Shown here: piece by piece, positions 17,344-26,515 of the stretch
Numbering within the stretch: position 1 is the first letter of the stretch
How the letters are laid out: each line of letters opens with the position of its first letter
DNA from: JAJCYK01 sp965212195
GTDB lineage: Bacteria; Bacteroidota; Bacteroidia; Cytophagales; Cyclobacteriaceae
Length of the DNA stretch: 64,000 nucleotides
Assembly (NCBI GenBank): GCA_965212195.1
Contig: CBDBUW010000010.1
Span: forward strand, 62,001-126,000
Direction of reading: 5' to 3'
Notes under the pieces: generated by a model
What the model saw: only the letters and a program-made list of their open reading frames with translations
Databases searched by the model: none
Told to the model about the DNA's origin: nothing
Translations under genes and position numbers: made by a program

Positions 17344-20322
17344 TTATATCAAAAATATAAATTCTTTCATATTGAACACAGAATGGCAGTAGTCTTGCCA
17401 AATTTTAATTTCTTGATCCTCTGCGGATGAGTACAGCTGAGATTGCGTTTCGAAGAAATCCTGAGCCTGCTCTAATTCTTGTTTAGTGGGTAGCCGGGAA
17501 AAAGCGCTTTGGTATATTTTATTTATACGATCATTGAAAGTGTCCGGTTCGCTGGTCAATCCTTCGGCCCAGTATTTGGCCTGCTCTATGACAAACGGAT
17601 CGTTCATAAGCGTTAGTGATTGAGCCGGAACATTACTGGTATTACGCTTGCCAAAGGTGCTAAAAGGAACGGGCATATCGAAAGCCAACATCATAGGGGG
17701 TAGAAAGTTACGCATCAATCGTTGATACACACTGCGACGACCGGCACCATCAAGAGGCCCTGAACTGGAGGGTCTTCCTCTGCCTTTTAAAAATTCCGTT
17801 AGATAAATAGGCACCGGAGGACCATACATGGTAGTATCCAATCGCCCGGAGGTGAAAAGAATGGCATCCCGGATGGACTCCGCAGGCAGACGTCGCACTG
17901 GATATTGATGCCATAACAAATTATCGGGATCCCGATTCTGGGCATGGCCTTCAGACTGGGAGCTTCTTTGAAAGGCCTGAGACATGACCAAATAGCGGAT
18001 CATCTTCTTTACCGACCATCCATCGCGCATAAATTTAACCGCCAGGTGATCCAACAACTTAGGATGGGTGGGTGGTTTCCCTTGTAAACCAAAATTATCA
18101 ACGGTCTCCACCAGTCCTCTTCCGAACAGGTGGTGCCAAATGCGATTGACCATAACCCTGGCAGTCAAAGGATTCAAGGTATCCGCCACCTTTCGAGCAA
18201 ATGCCAAGCGGCTGTGATTGCTTGATTCAAAAGTTTGTGTAGTATCTGAAACAGCGGTGAAAAAACGATGGGGTACTTTATATTCACTGGGGTTTTGAGG
18301 ATTCCCTCGAATAAATACGCTGCTGTTAATAGGTTCACCGGCGGTTACTCCCACCAGATAAACGGAATCATAAATCATCCCGGTGCGGGTAAAAATCCGA
18401 TCATGTTTTGATTTCAAACCCGCAACAAAGGGGCGTCTCGTCTTCAGAATTTGATCTACGGCAGCAACTTCAGAAGCTGCTGCTTGTCCTTTCTGCCAAC
18501 GTTCCCAAGCTTGTTTTAGATCAGCGCCTTGCCAGGTGATGGCGTCCAGAACCAGGGGCTGATCGTAAGCATAAACATAAGCAACCTCCACCCAAGCATC
18601 AGGTTCAATATTGTAACTGTGATAGTCCTTACCCTTTTTCTGGCCGTAATTACCTACCTGCAGCTCAATGTAGGCTTTATGGCCCTTCCACATAGACACA
18701 TCAATGGTGTAGTCCTGCATTTCATCACTACTGGTATGAATGCGCAGATCCCCATAGATGGGATCCTGAATCAACTGATAATTATTGATAATGATCCTCA
18801 CTTCCGAATGCCTGCCCGCTGCCCGAACTCTAATACTATCATGGGTAATGGTAAAATTAGGCGATCGCAAGGCCCCTTGTAGTCCTTTACCGTATACTTT
18901 GCTGGAGACTTTGCCTGCCTCCAACCCCACCAATCGATCCCCTCTTACGATAGGCTGACCCAAAGCGTTGCTAAATGCCATTCCATTTGGAATCCATGAC
19001 TGCAACCCACCATTCCGGAAGTCACCCAACATATTAAATTCTTTCCCTTCCTTTTTTGAAAGGATCTTCTGTGGTTCCGGTTCTTCTTCAAGAATCAGCT
19101 CTTCGCCAATGAATTCTCTTATCTGTTTCAGTTCCGATTTTATACTATCCAAAACTTCCAATTTAGAAGCGTTTAGACCTGCAGGGGTTAGGTTGAATCG
19201 TGTGCTTTCTAGTATGCCGTAAAGTGAATAGTAGTCGGTGGTAGGGATAGGATCAAATTTATGGTCATGACATTTAGCACAACCTACCGTTAAAGCCTGG
19301 AAGGTCTTGGTGGTCACGTCGATGATGTTATCGATACGCTCCGCCTGGTCAGCCCGTAAGTCGACCGGGCTGTGCTTTCCCTCTGATAAACAATAAAAAG
19401 CAGTTCCCATTACTGATTCATTGAATCCTTCTTGCGGGTGCAAGCGGGGGCGCTCCAGAAGATCGCCGGCTAAGTGCTCCAATATCAATTGATCATAGGG
19501 AATATCCAGGTTAAAAGCCCGGATGAGATAGTCGCGATAGCGCCAGGAACCTATTATTTGGTAATCGAACTCATGCCCTCTGGTATCGGCGTAGCGCACC
19601 AGGTCCATCCAATGTCGGGCCCACTGCTCTCCAAAACGGGGTGATGACAGCAACTGGTCCACCACCTTCTGGTAGTTCTGCCCCGAAGGAGAGGACAGGT
19701 AACTTTTCATAAGTTTTTCAGAGGGAGGCAACCCGGTCAGGGCGAAGGACAAGCGCCGGATCAGACTTGCATCAGAAGTTAAAGGAGATGGCTCTAATTC
19801 ATTGTTTTCCAATTTTTTAATTATAAAGTTATCAACCTCATTATCGGTCAATTCCGCATTGTTCACCTCAGGAATCTGGGGAGCTTGGAGGGGAACAAAT
19901 GCCCAATACGGCTCCCAAGCGGCTCCCTGCTGGATCCATTTTTTAATAAGGGCTATTTCTCGGGAGCTAAGAGATTTATTGGCCTCTGTGGGGGGCATTT
20001 TGAAATCATGGTCACTGGATGAAATTCTACGGATGATCTCACTTTTCCGCCAGCTGCCAGGAACAATTGCGCGGTGGCCGCTTTCCAGTTCGGCGATGGC
20101 TGTTTCCCGCATGTCCAGTCTCAATCCAGCTTCCCGACTGCTGGAATCCGGCCCGTGGCAGACAAAACAATTATTGGATAGTACTGGCCTAATATCGAAG
20201 TTAAAACTGACCTGGTCCGGCAGCTGGAAATCCTCCTCAACGTTAGGTTGACAAGCCCACAGGCCTAAAAGTAGCATCAGCACCCCAAATAGCTTACCTA
20301 GTATGTCCTTAGATTTTGTCAT
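17344..20322 (-). CDS. PSD1 / planctomycete cytochrome c domain protein (DUF1549-DUF1553)
   Basis: 992 residues, lipobox LLLGLWACQ. Order: PSCyt1-type domain near 40-115 with NCFVCHGPDSSSREAGLRLD (CxxCH, one haem), DUF1549 at ~160-370 with FALTGLPPS, RFGEQWARHWMDLVRYADTRG and a second CAKCHDHKFDP (CxxCH) site, a carbohydrate-binding-like insert (~430-640), and DUF1553 at ~700-960 (MVNRIWHHLFGRGLVETVDNFG, ESIRDAILFTSG). Thus two haem-binding motifs. Such proteins are common in Planctomycetota next to DUF1501; role suspected in oxidising or desulfating complex sugars. First gene of the operon 20322 to 13944. Confidence 0.92.
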   Translation of the reverse strand: MTKSKDILGKLFGVLMLLLGLWACQPNVEEDFQLPDQVSFNFDIRPVLSNNCFVCHGPDSSSREAGLRLDMRETAIAELESGHRAIVPGSWRKSEIIRRISSSDHDFKMPPTEANKSLSSREIALIKKWIQQGAAWEPYWAFVPLQAPQIPEVNNAELTDNEVDNFIIKKLENNELEPSPLTSDASLIRRLSFALTGLPPSEKLMKSYLSSPSGQNYQKVVDQLLSSPRFGEQWARHWMDLVRYADTRGHEFDYQIIGSWRYRDYLIRAFNLDIPYDQLILEHLAGDLLERPRLHPQEGFNESVMGTAFYCLSEGKHSPVDLRADQAERIDNIIDVTTKTFQALTVGCAKCHDHKFDPIPTTDYYSLYGILESTRFNLTPAGLNASKLEVLDSIKSELKQIREFIGEELILEEEPEPQKILSKKEGKEFNMLGDFRNGGLQSWIPNGMAFSNALGQPIVRGDRLVGLEAGKVSSKVYGKGLQGALRSPNFTITHDSIRVRAAGRHSEVRIIINNYQLIQDPIYGDLRIHTSSDEMQDYTIDVSMWKGHKAYIELQVGNYGQKKGKDYHSYNIEPDAWVEVAYVYAYDQPLVLDAITWQGADLKQAWERWQKGQAAASEVAAVDQILKTRRPFVAGLKSKHDRIFTRTGMIYDSVYLVGVTAGEPINSSVFIRGNPQNPSEYKVPHRFFTAVSDTTQTFESSNHSRLAFARKVADTLNPLTARVMVNRIWHHLFGRGLVETVDNFGLQGKPPTHPKLLDHLAVKFMRDGWSVKKMIRYLVMSQAFQRSSQSEGHAQNRDPDNLLWHQYPVRRLPAESIRDAILFTSGRLDTTMYGPPVPIYLTEFLKGRGRPSSSGPLDGAGRRSVYQRLMRNFLPPMMLAFDMPVPFSTFGKRNTSNVPAQSLTLMNDPFVIEQAKYWAEGLTSEPDTFNDRINKIYQSAFSRLPTKQELEQAQDFFETQSQLYSSAEDQEIKIWQDYCHSVFNMKEFIFLI

Positions 20323-20547
20323 AGGATCTGCTATAGATCATCATTTTAAGGTAGGAAAAATTCAGGATAGATAACAGTGTGGCAGTTTAGGGAAGGTGGT
20401 AGATAGTGTGTAAGTATTAGCAAAACCCTCAAGGTCTGTTACTATGCAATATGGATAAAGATCCTCTGAGGTCTGCATGACTGATCTATGATATATTGAA
20501 AGATGAAAAATTGAAGTTGGTTGGTGGATGGTAGATATTCAGACCAC

Positions 20548-21789
20548 TTACGGATTCAAAACATCCTCCCATACCGTCAAATCACCATCATTCAAAGCAG
20601 GTTCAATATCCAATAGAAAGCACATCAATTCGTATAGGTGAACGTTTTCTACAGCCTCAATCTCCACACCTTGACGAAATCCCGGACCAGAGGCCATGAA
20701 AATGCCTCCCATGGCTGCTTCCTGAGGGTCATATCCGTGATTTCCTCCTTCAAATGCCCCCGGGGTAGATTGAAAAAAAGATCTTGAAGAAATGGACCAA
20801 TCCAGATCAGCCAGGGCCAGGACCGGAGTAACACGTTTATGATCTTGGTAATGCCAATGTTCCGGCAGGTCCTGCTTACGAAAGACCTGCCAATTAGGAT
20901 GTTGCCCGGCCAGACTTTGATAAACGCTTTCCTCCTCCCCTGTTAGTGGAATTAACTCCAGCAACGGTGACCAGTTCACTACCTCCACTTGGTTCAGATC
21001 CAGATAATCGTCAAGAAAGATAACCCGTTCCCGGCCTATTTCGGTCATTCCATGGTCGGATACGATGATGATATTGATGAACTCCTGCAGGCCCAGGTTG
21101 ACAATACCCTGAAAAAGTTCATTAAGCAATGCGTCCATGGCTTCAATAGCCTCTATCACTTGCGGATGATCCGGCCCATTACCATGTCCTGCTTGATCCA
21201 CAGCTTCAAAGTATAGGCTTATAAAATGAGGACGCGCCATATCCCTTTCCATCCAATCCAGGACCTGTTGCACCCGGGCTTGGTAAGTTACTGCCCCGTT
21301 GAAAACGAAATAATCATCCGGACGGCTGCCTGCGATCTCAGCATCAGAACCCGGCCAGAACATGGTGGCACTAGTCAGTCCCTGTCGCTGACAGGTGACC
21401 CATATGGGCTCTCCGCCATACCACTTTCCATCTCTCACCGAAGGTTCGGTAAGAGAGAAATACTCATTGAACTCCGGATCGTACATGCGGTTACCAATGA
21501 TCCCGTGATCCTCAGGATATAAGCCGGTAACCTGGGTATAGTGGTTGGGAAAGGTTTTTGAAGGAAAAACCGGAATTAAAGCCTGCGCTGTGGCCCCATT
21601 GTTGACCATGCTATCCAAAGCCGGTGTAAAGGCTTTTCCCCGGTAATCGAAGGCAAACCCATCCAAGGATATCAGCAATACACTTTGATGATCCCCTCGC
21701 TGAGATCCTGTTGATTCATTTGATTCATCTTCGCAGGATCCAGGAAGTAGCAGCAGGAGTAGTAAGGAAAATCGAAATATCCGCAACAC
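20548..21789 (-). CDS. Ectonucleotide pyrophosphatase/phosphodiesterase-like lipoprotein
   Basis: 413 residues; lipobox LLPGSC (Cys ~19). Alkaline phosphatase superfamily with all ENPP landmarks: SLDGFAFDY (metal Asp), PSKTFPNHYT (Thr nucleophile), GLYPEDHGIIGN, YFEAVDQAGHGNG (Asp and His ligands), VSDHGM (Asp-His) and EGGNHGYDP (His). ENPPs cleave nucleotide diphosphate or phosphodiester bonds in nucleotides or lipids outside the cytoplasm; the substrate cannot be read here. Single gene, with ~225 bp of noncoding DNA before the PSD1 start. Confidence 0.92.
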   Translation of the reverse strand: MLRIFRFSLLLLLLLPGSCEDESNESTGSQRGDHQSVLLISLDGFAFDYRGKAFTPALDSMVNNGATAQALIPVFPSKTFPNHYTQVTGLYPEDHGIIGNRMYDPEFNEYFSLTEPSVRDGKWYGGEPIWVTCQRQGLTSATMFWPGSDAEIAGSRPDDYFVFNGAVTYQARVQQVLDWMERDMARPHFISLYFEAVDQAGHGNGPDHPQVIEAIEAMDALLNELFQGIVNLGLQEFINIIIVSDHGMTEIGRERVIFLDDYLDLNQVEVVNWSPLLELIPLTGEEESVYQSLAGQHPNWQVFRKQDLPEHWHYQDHKRVTPVLALADLDWSISSRSFFQSTPGAFEGGNHGYDPQEAAMGGIFMASGPGFRQGVEIEAVENVHLYELMCFLLDIEPALNDGDLTVWEDVLNP

Positions 21790-21849
21790 TTAAGAATTAT
21801 TTATGGTAAAATAAAGTTACGGATACTAAGTGTCAAAAATATGACCACA

Positions 21850-22059
21850 TTAAGAAGAGTCCCCTAATATTTCTTTAACTCTACCTACCTGGCCATCCTG
21901 AAGTCTCACCTTAATCCCATGCGGATGCTTGGCCGAGCTGGTAAGAATATTTTTAACCACACCTTGTGTAAGCCTGCCGCTACGCTGGTCCTGCTTTTGA
22001 ACCACCTTCACAGACAGGCCCGGGTGTATGTTTGATCTGTAGTTACCAGAATTGCTCAT
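21850..22059 (-). CDS. YwbE family protein (DUF2196)
   Basis: 69 residues from MSNSGNYRS. Contains the whole DUF2196 signature: HPGLSVKVVQKQDQRSG, LTQGVVKNILTSS and HPHGIKVRLQDGQVGRV, a small SH3-like beta fold. Family function is not established. The ATG overlaps the stop of the homocysteine methyltransferase gene as TAATG, so I prefer this start to the Met five codons upstream; translation is likely coupled. Confidence 0.88.
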   Translation of the reverse strand: MSNSGNYRSNIHPGLSVKVVQKQDQRSGRLTQGVVKNILTSSAKHPHGIKVRLQDGQVGRVKEILGDSS

Positions 22060-23009
22060 TAGAAAAGTTTGCACATGGCCTCAATATGGCGATGATCTGT
22101 TCCGCAACAGCCGCCTACCACCTGTAAATTAATTAACTTGCTTTTTAATTTCATGTAGTCACGACTCAGTTCCTGTGGATTCCCTTCATCAAGCTCTTCA
22201 CATTGGTCCAGTTCGGCATGACTCTTTTTTGAGGCATTGGCCCTGATACCCTGAATACGCTCCACCCAATCAGCTGGTTCTTTAAGGAGATCCATGAAAT
22301 GACTGGGGTGGGCACAATTGATCATGTAATATGCCGGTTTTTCCCAGGCTTCTCTATCAATTTGTTCAATGGCTTCACCAATTTCCTGTCCGGACGGCAG
22401 CTTAGCATCGGTTTCCACCGTGAATGAAATGACCGCCGGCACTCCTAATTTAGTAGTTGCCTGAACAATACCTAAGGCCTCTTCTACATAATTAATGGTT
22501 ACTCCGGTAATTAGATCAACCTCGGCTTTAGCAAAACTTTTCGCTTGGGTGGCATGATAGGCTTCGGCTTCATAAACAGACATTTTACTTTCTACACTAT
22601 ATCCATCTCCTCTGGGGCCAATGCAACCACTGATTAAAAAACGGCTTTGCTCACTTTCATAGCTCAGCTTTATGGCTTTCATCATCTCAATGGCTTGTCG
22701 ATTGGCATGGTCCAAAGCTTGAGCATGATAACCCAAACGATCGGCCCAATCAGGATTGGCCCTCCAAGTAGGGCTTTCCAAAATAAAATTCATTCCGTAG
22801 CTATGGGCCAGGGTGGCATAACGATCGTAATATTTACGCAAGATCTCATAACCGTCACGAGATTTGAGTAGATCGAAAGCTGCAAAGTGCGGCAATTCCA
22901 ATCCATCATGAAAAATCAGGGTGGTTTCCAACCCGCCATCGGTGATAAACATTCCCTTTCCCTCTATGGGCGAATTAATACCTCGCCCTGATTTCAAAGT
23001 TGATTCCAT
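22059..23009 (-). CDS. Homocysteine S-methyltransferase family protein
   Basis: 316 residues, full length for MmuM/betaine-homocysteine methyltransferase-like barrels. Visible motifs: FITDGGLETTLIF at the N-terminus, ISGCIGPRGDGY, MINCAHPSHF (first zinc Cys) and the C-terminal VGGCCGTDHRHI with the Cys pair. The three Cys bind zinc, which activates homocysteine for methylation from S-methylmethionine, betaine or another donor. A FITDGG start in place of the more usual LLDGG shows it belongs to a side branch. Upstream of ywbE with 1-bp overlap. Confidence 0.88.
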   Translation of the reverse strand: MESTLKSGRGINSPIEGKGMFITDGGLETTLIFHDGLELPHFAAFDLLKSRDGYEILRKYYDRYATLAHSYGMNFILESPTWRANPDWADRLGYHAQALDHANRQAIEMMKAIKLSYESEQSRFLISGCIGPRGDGYSVESKMSVYEAEAYHATQAKSFAKAEVDLITGVTINYVEEALGIVQATTKLGVPAVISFTVETDAKLPSGQEIGEAIEQIDREAWEKPAYYMINCAHPSHFMDLLKEPADWVERIQGIRANASKKSHAELDQCEELDEGNPQELSRDYMKLKSKLINLQVVGGCCGTDHRHIEAMCKLF

Positions 23010-23094
23010 GGTTGTTTAAATTTTAGGTTTAAGGTACCAAGGACGTCAACCCCATCGCAAGGTTGAGTAAAGCGGGTATACAATAGGTGTACAG

Positions 23095-23874
23095 CTAGGA
23101 TTTTTTTAGGGAGTTTGCCCTCTTTTTGAGAAAAAGACGGATTAACATAGAAAAAAATATCAGGATCATCGCCACCAGAGCAACCACACTAATGGCCGCA
23201 GCGTAATCAGTCTGTTCGGCACTTCTGGCCATCACAATGCCGTAGGACGCCCATAAAATGACCAGGCCGAAGAAAATATCTCCTTCCTTCAGAATTATCC
23301 ATAAAGCCAGTGCTGCCACTACTATAATGATCACGCCAGTGAACAAAGCGGGGATTAGCCCGGAAGTGAATAGTCCTTTGGAGATAAAGAGTATAGCGGT
23401 ATTAGCCACAGTGGCCACACTGATCCAGCCTAAGTAGACACTGAAATTAATCTTTTCAAAAAAATACTCACCTGAACCCGGAGTACTGCCACGCACCCTC
23501 CTGTATGCAGCTACTAATAACGTGAGAATAACTAGCATGAGTAACAGTGCTAAACCGATTTTTAACAAATGCCAGGTGAAGATCCAAACCGCGTTGGTAA
23601 GACAAATAAGAATAAAAAGCCCGACTAACCCCACATCCAGTTGAGCTGGGTCACGCAGCATTTTATAGAGTTGGTAAAATACAAAAAGGACATTGAGCAA
23701 ATAGATCACACCCCAAATGGCAAAAGTAAATCCTGCTGGGGTAAATAAGGTGGGAAAGCGGGCAGATACTTCACCGGTGGTGATATTATTGAGATAGCCG
23801 GTGCCTGCTAAATAGTTTACATACAGGGTCAAGCCCAATACAAGTAATCCAAGTATCGGTAAAAAGCGTTCCAT
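23095..23874 (-). CDS. TspO/MBR-like multi-helix membrane protein
   Basis: 259 residues, seven or eight transmembrane helices throughout. The segment FTPAGFTFAIWGVIYLLNVLF near residue 45 matches the tryptophan-rich sensory / TspO-like proteins found in Bacteroidota, which are longer than the five-helix TspO (about 160 residues). TspO proteins bind tetrapyrroles and cholesterol-like ligands, but whether this extended branch does is unknown. It ends in a basic tail (KKRANSLKKS). Single gene on the minus strand, divergent from the DUF4242-AraC regulator. Confidence 0.75.
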   Translation of the reverse strand: MERFLPILGLLVLGLTLYVNYLAGTGYLNNITTGEVSARFPTLFTPAGFTFAIWGVIYLLNVLFVFYQLYKMLRDPAQLDVGLVGLFILICLTNAVWIFTWHLLKIGLALLLMLVILTLLVAAYRRVRGSTPGSGEYFFEKINFSVYLGWISVATVANTAILFISKGLFTSGLIPALFTGVIIIVVAALALWIILKEGDIFFGLVILWASYGIVMARSAEQTDYAAAISVVALVAMILIFFSMLIRLFLKKRANSLKKS

Positions 23875-24010
23875 GCTTTAAGATGGCAGATATAATGACA
23901 TAAATCCAAACTTTACTTCCCAGTTATCACCCATAGTACTGCTCAAGTGGTCTATTTGTTTTATTAATTGAATCATTTTTTTTACCCCATGCACCGATAA
24001 TACTGTTTTT

Positions 24011-24041
24011 TTTGTACTTAAGTTGAAGTAATTTAATAGAA
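24011..24041 (+). promoter_or_regulatory. Possible promoter of the DUF4242-AraC regulator gene
   Basis: TTTG (24011-24014), a 19-bp spacer and TAATAGAA (24034-24041), 10 bp before ATG. Only the TA of the Bacteroidota -7 element is kept, but spacing equals that of the much better promoter at 29039-29068. Confidence 0.3.
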
Positions 24042-24051
24042 ACCCCTTGCC

Positions 24052-25146
24052 ATGCCTATTTATATGGACCGACACATCCTTCCCGGTATTTCGGCACATG
24101 AAGCTGCGGAAGCTCATCGTATGGACCTGGTAGTTCAGGATGAATACGGCTGTCGCTGTATGACTTATTGGGTGGATGAAGAGAGAGGCAGTGCTTTCTG
24201 TTTAATCGATGCTCCTTCGAAAGAAGCGGTGATAAAAATGCACGACCGGTCCCACGGGCTGATTCCGCATCAGATTATTGAAGTAAACAGTAAAGCCGTA
24301 ATGTCATTTTTAGGGCGCATAGAGGACCCTGAGGTAAGCGATCTTACGGACAATTCACACATTTTTAAGGAGCCGGTGTTTCGAACCGTACTCCTGATCC
24401 AATTTCAGGATCCTTTATTGTTACAGTTACATATGGGGAAAACTGCGGCCAACAAATTACTTGAAAGTTTCAGAGAACAGATCTCCGACCTGCTGGAGTT
24501 ACATCAAGGCCAACGAATCGAACAAGAAAGCGAGGAAATGTTGTGCGGCTTTATATCCACCACTAAGGCTGTAAATTGCTCCTTAAAAATTCACGAAAGA
24601 CTGTCGGGTTTAAGGGACTATCAACATAGTCAATTAAAAATGAGCTTGAATGCGGGTATACCTGTAGCGCATAGTGAAACCTTATTTGGAGATACCATAC
24701 ACTTTGCTAAGCGTTTAATGTTCGTGGGTGGTCAAGAACAGATCATCGCCTCGCCTATCATTAATAATCTCTACAAGATCAATCGCCAAAATCACCGTAT
24801 CAAAGTGTTAGCACCAAATGACGAAGAGTTTCTCAATAAGTTGATGGATACCCTGGAAAAATACTGGGCCGACCCCGATCTGAATGTGATGAAATTCTGT
24901 GAGTCTATGTCTATGAGCAAGTCGGCCTGTTATCGCCACATGGTGAAGCTAACCGGACTTTCTCCCAATAACCTGGTACGCCAATACCGTCTGCGCAAAG
25001 CCCTGGTATTTTTGAAGAAGCAAAACCGCAATATTGCACAGACCAGTTTTGACTCAGGCTTTAGCAGTCCCTCCTATTTTACTAAATGCTTCCAACAACA
25101 ATATGGAATTCGTCCACAGGAGGTACTTCAACTACTGGGAAATTAG
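24052..25146 (+). CDS. DUF4242 - cyclase-like - AraC HTH regulator
   Basis: 364 residues in three parts. Residues 1-80 are a DUF4242 ferredoxin-like domain (MPIYMDRHILPG, CRCMTYWVDEERG, MHDRSHGLIPHQIIEV); the family includes a nickel-binding Streptomyces protein. Residues ~105-245 resemble a class III nucleotide cyclase fold (LLIQFQDP, ESEEMLCGFIS, SLNAGIPVAHSETLFGDTIHFAKRL) but the two metal Asp positions are not in their usual context, so it is probably a sensor not an enzyme. Residues ~262-364 are a full AraC DNA-binding domain (MSMSKSACYRHMVKLTGLSP, FDSGFSSPSYFTKCF). It precedes a secreted DUF4242 protein, a plausible target. Confidence 0.88.
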   Translation: MPIYMDRHILPGISAHEAAEAHRMDLVVQDEYGCRCMTYWVDEERGSAFCLIDAPSKEAVIKMHDRSHGLIPHQIIEVNSKAVMSFLGRIEDPEVSDLTDNSHIFKEPVFRTVLLIQFQDPLLLQLHMGKTAANKLLESFREQISDLLELHQGQRIEQESEEMLCGFISTTKAVNCSLKIHERLSGLRDYQHSQLKMSLNAGIPVAHSETLFGDTIHFAKRLMFVGGQEQIIASPIINNLYKINRQNHRIKVLAPNDEEFLNKLMDTLEKYWADPDLNVMKFCESMSMSKSACYRHMVKLTGLSPNNLVRQYRLRKALVFLKKQNRNIAQTSFDSGFSSPSYFTKCFQQQYGIRPQEVLQLLGN

Positions 25147-25236
25147 CGATCCACAATTACCACTACCTGATCTATTTCTGATATTACCCCAACAAGGAAG
25201 ATCCTAGTTTTGAATCTCATCAAAACGTAATTTCCT

Positions 25237-25620
25237 ATGAAAACTTTAAAACTAATATCCGCGCTGGCCTTGGTGAGCATAAGCCTCTCTTTACAACTAA
25301 ACGCTCAGGCAGTTGATTCAAAAAATGACCAAAACATATCTAACATGAACACCTATTTAATTGAAAGAGACATCCCGGGCGCAGGACAATGGACCCAGGA
25401 CGAACTGAAGGCTGTATCTCAAGCTTCTTGCAAGGTGGTAAACGAACTGGGGACTGGGATCAAGTGGGTTCACAGTTATGTCACCGATGATAAAGTATTC
25501 TGCATCTATCAAGCTCACAGTGAAAAAATTATCCGGGAACACGCCGAACAAGGTGGCTTCCCCATAAGCGCAGTGCATATATTGTCTTCCAGGATCACTC
25601 CCGAAACAGCTCAAGAATAA
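25237..25620 (+). CDS. Secreted DUF4242 protein
   Basis: 127 residues: signal peptide (1-24, LQLNAQA) then one DUF4242 domain (MNTYLIERDIPGAGQWT, QASCKVVNELG, IKWVHSYVTDDKVFCIYQA, IREHAEQGGFPISAVH). The same domain is fused to the AraC-type regulator 90 bp upstream, but here it is exported. The His/Cys pattern that could hold a metal is partly preserved (His-Ser-Tyr, Cys-Ile-Tyr, Arg-Glu-His). A role in metal or small-molecule binding in the periplasm is inferred from the family only. Probably expressed with the downstream lipoprotein. Confidence 0.8.
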   Translation: MKTLKLISALALVSISLSLQLNAQAVDSKNDQNISNMNTYLIERDIPGAGQWTQDELKAVSQASCKVVNELGTGIKWVHSYVTDDKVFCIYQAHSEKIIREHAEQGGFPISAVHILSSRITPETAQE

Positions 25621-25723
25621 CCCGGTAACATGCGCATAGCGCACCAAAAGAGTCAATTAACCTTAAAAAAAAGTTAACCGCTACCCTATTGCCCAATTTT
25701 TAACCAAATAAATATTAACCATT

Positions 25724-26425
25724 ATGAAAACTACAAGCTACCTATTGATTTTGACCACATTGTTAACGGTCATAAGTTGCGAAAACTACGACGAAAGTGT
25801 GAACCCTAACCCTACGCTTATTGCTGATTCCCAGGTGGAAACACAGGTGCTACAGGAACAGTTTGACCATGAACTTAGCCGGTATAAGCCAGTTTCAAAA
25901 AGCACTAGTAAAATGTACAGCCTGCTTACCGGCGAACCGATCTCCAAGGCCTTCTCAAAATTAATACGTACACCCAAGGCTGTTTTAAGCTTCATTCATG
26001 CCCGGGATTTGACCCCCCATACGGCATACACCATGTGGATGATGGTATTCAACAATCCACAATACTGCACAGGAGGTGTTTGTGATGAAAATGACATTTT
26101 CAATGACCAGGGAGAAGTTATAGTCAATGAAGACGGCACCGTTGGCACTCCCGGTGTGAATTTATCAGCAATGTGGATCCAAGGTATGGTCTCCAGCGAG
26201 AAAGGAACCGCTAATTTCTATTTTAAAGTACAACAAGGGGTACCCCCTGGAGAAGTCCTTTTTGGTCCAGGCCTGGCGGATACCATGGGATCCGAAATAC
26301 AATATGTAATCCGCGATCATGGGCCTGAAATTCCCGGTCGCTTAGAGGAGCAGCTTAACAGTTATGCCGGGGGCTGCAATGTATACCATTGTAGCGATGT
26401 GCAATTCGCTGTACATAAGCCATAA
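25724..26425 (+). CDS. Hypothetical Cys-containing lipoprotein
   Basis: 233 residues; lipobox LLTVISC (Cys ~20) followed by ENYDESVNPNP. The mature part contains DLTPHTAYTMWMMVFNNPQYC, then GGVCDENDIFN and, near the end, GGCNVYHCSDVQFAV; two Cys pairs could form disulfides. The W-x-x-V-F-N-N-P-x-x-C pattern recurs in secreted proteins of unknown role. About 100 bp after the DUF4242 gene on the same strand and before a strong terminator, so probably in that transcription unit. No function is assigned. Confidence 0.65.
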   Translation: MKTTSYLLILTTLLTVISCENYDESVNPNPTLIADSQVETQVLQEQFDHELSRYKPVSKSTSKMYSLLTGEPISKAFSKLIRTPKAVLSFIHARDLTPHTAYTMWMMVFNNPQYCTGGVCDENDIFNDQGEVIVNEDGTVGTPGVNLSAMWIQGMVSSEKGTANFYFKVQQGVPPGEVLFGPGLADTMGSEIQYVIRDHGPEIPGRLEEQLNSYAGGCNVYHCSDVQFAVHKP

Positions 26426-26459
26426 TGCAAGAAGTTTAGATTTACCTCTTCTAGCCAAT

Positions 26460-26497
26460 AGCCGGTCCGAAAATATAAATACATTTTCGGACCGGCT
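26460..26497. terminator. Strong bidirectional terminator hairpin
   Basis: A perfect 15-bp inverted repeat, AGCCGGTCCGAAAAT (26460-26474) and its complement (26483-26497), with an 8-nt loop, in the 90-bp gap between the convergent 25724-26425 and 26516-27631 genes. The A/T ends of the stem provide U-rich flanks on either strand. Confidence 0.85.
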
Positions 26498-26515
26498 CGT
26501 TATTGATCATTAGAT

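Noticed and set aside
23041..23075. TCAACC/GGTTGA hairpin before the homocysteine methyltransferase gene
   Set aside because: Six-bp stem without U-run; too weak to call a terminator or riboswitch. No SAM or cobalamin riboswitch core is recognisable there.
23878..24117. 79-codon minus frame across the regulator's promoter
   Set aside because: It overlaps the start of the DUF4242-AraC gene and shows no family features.
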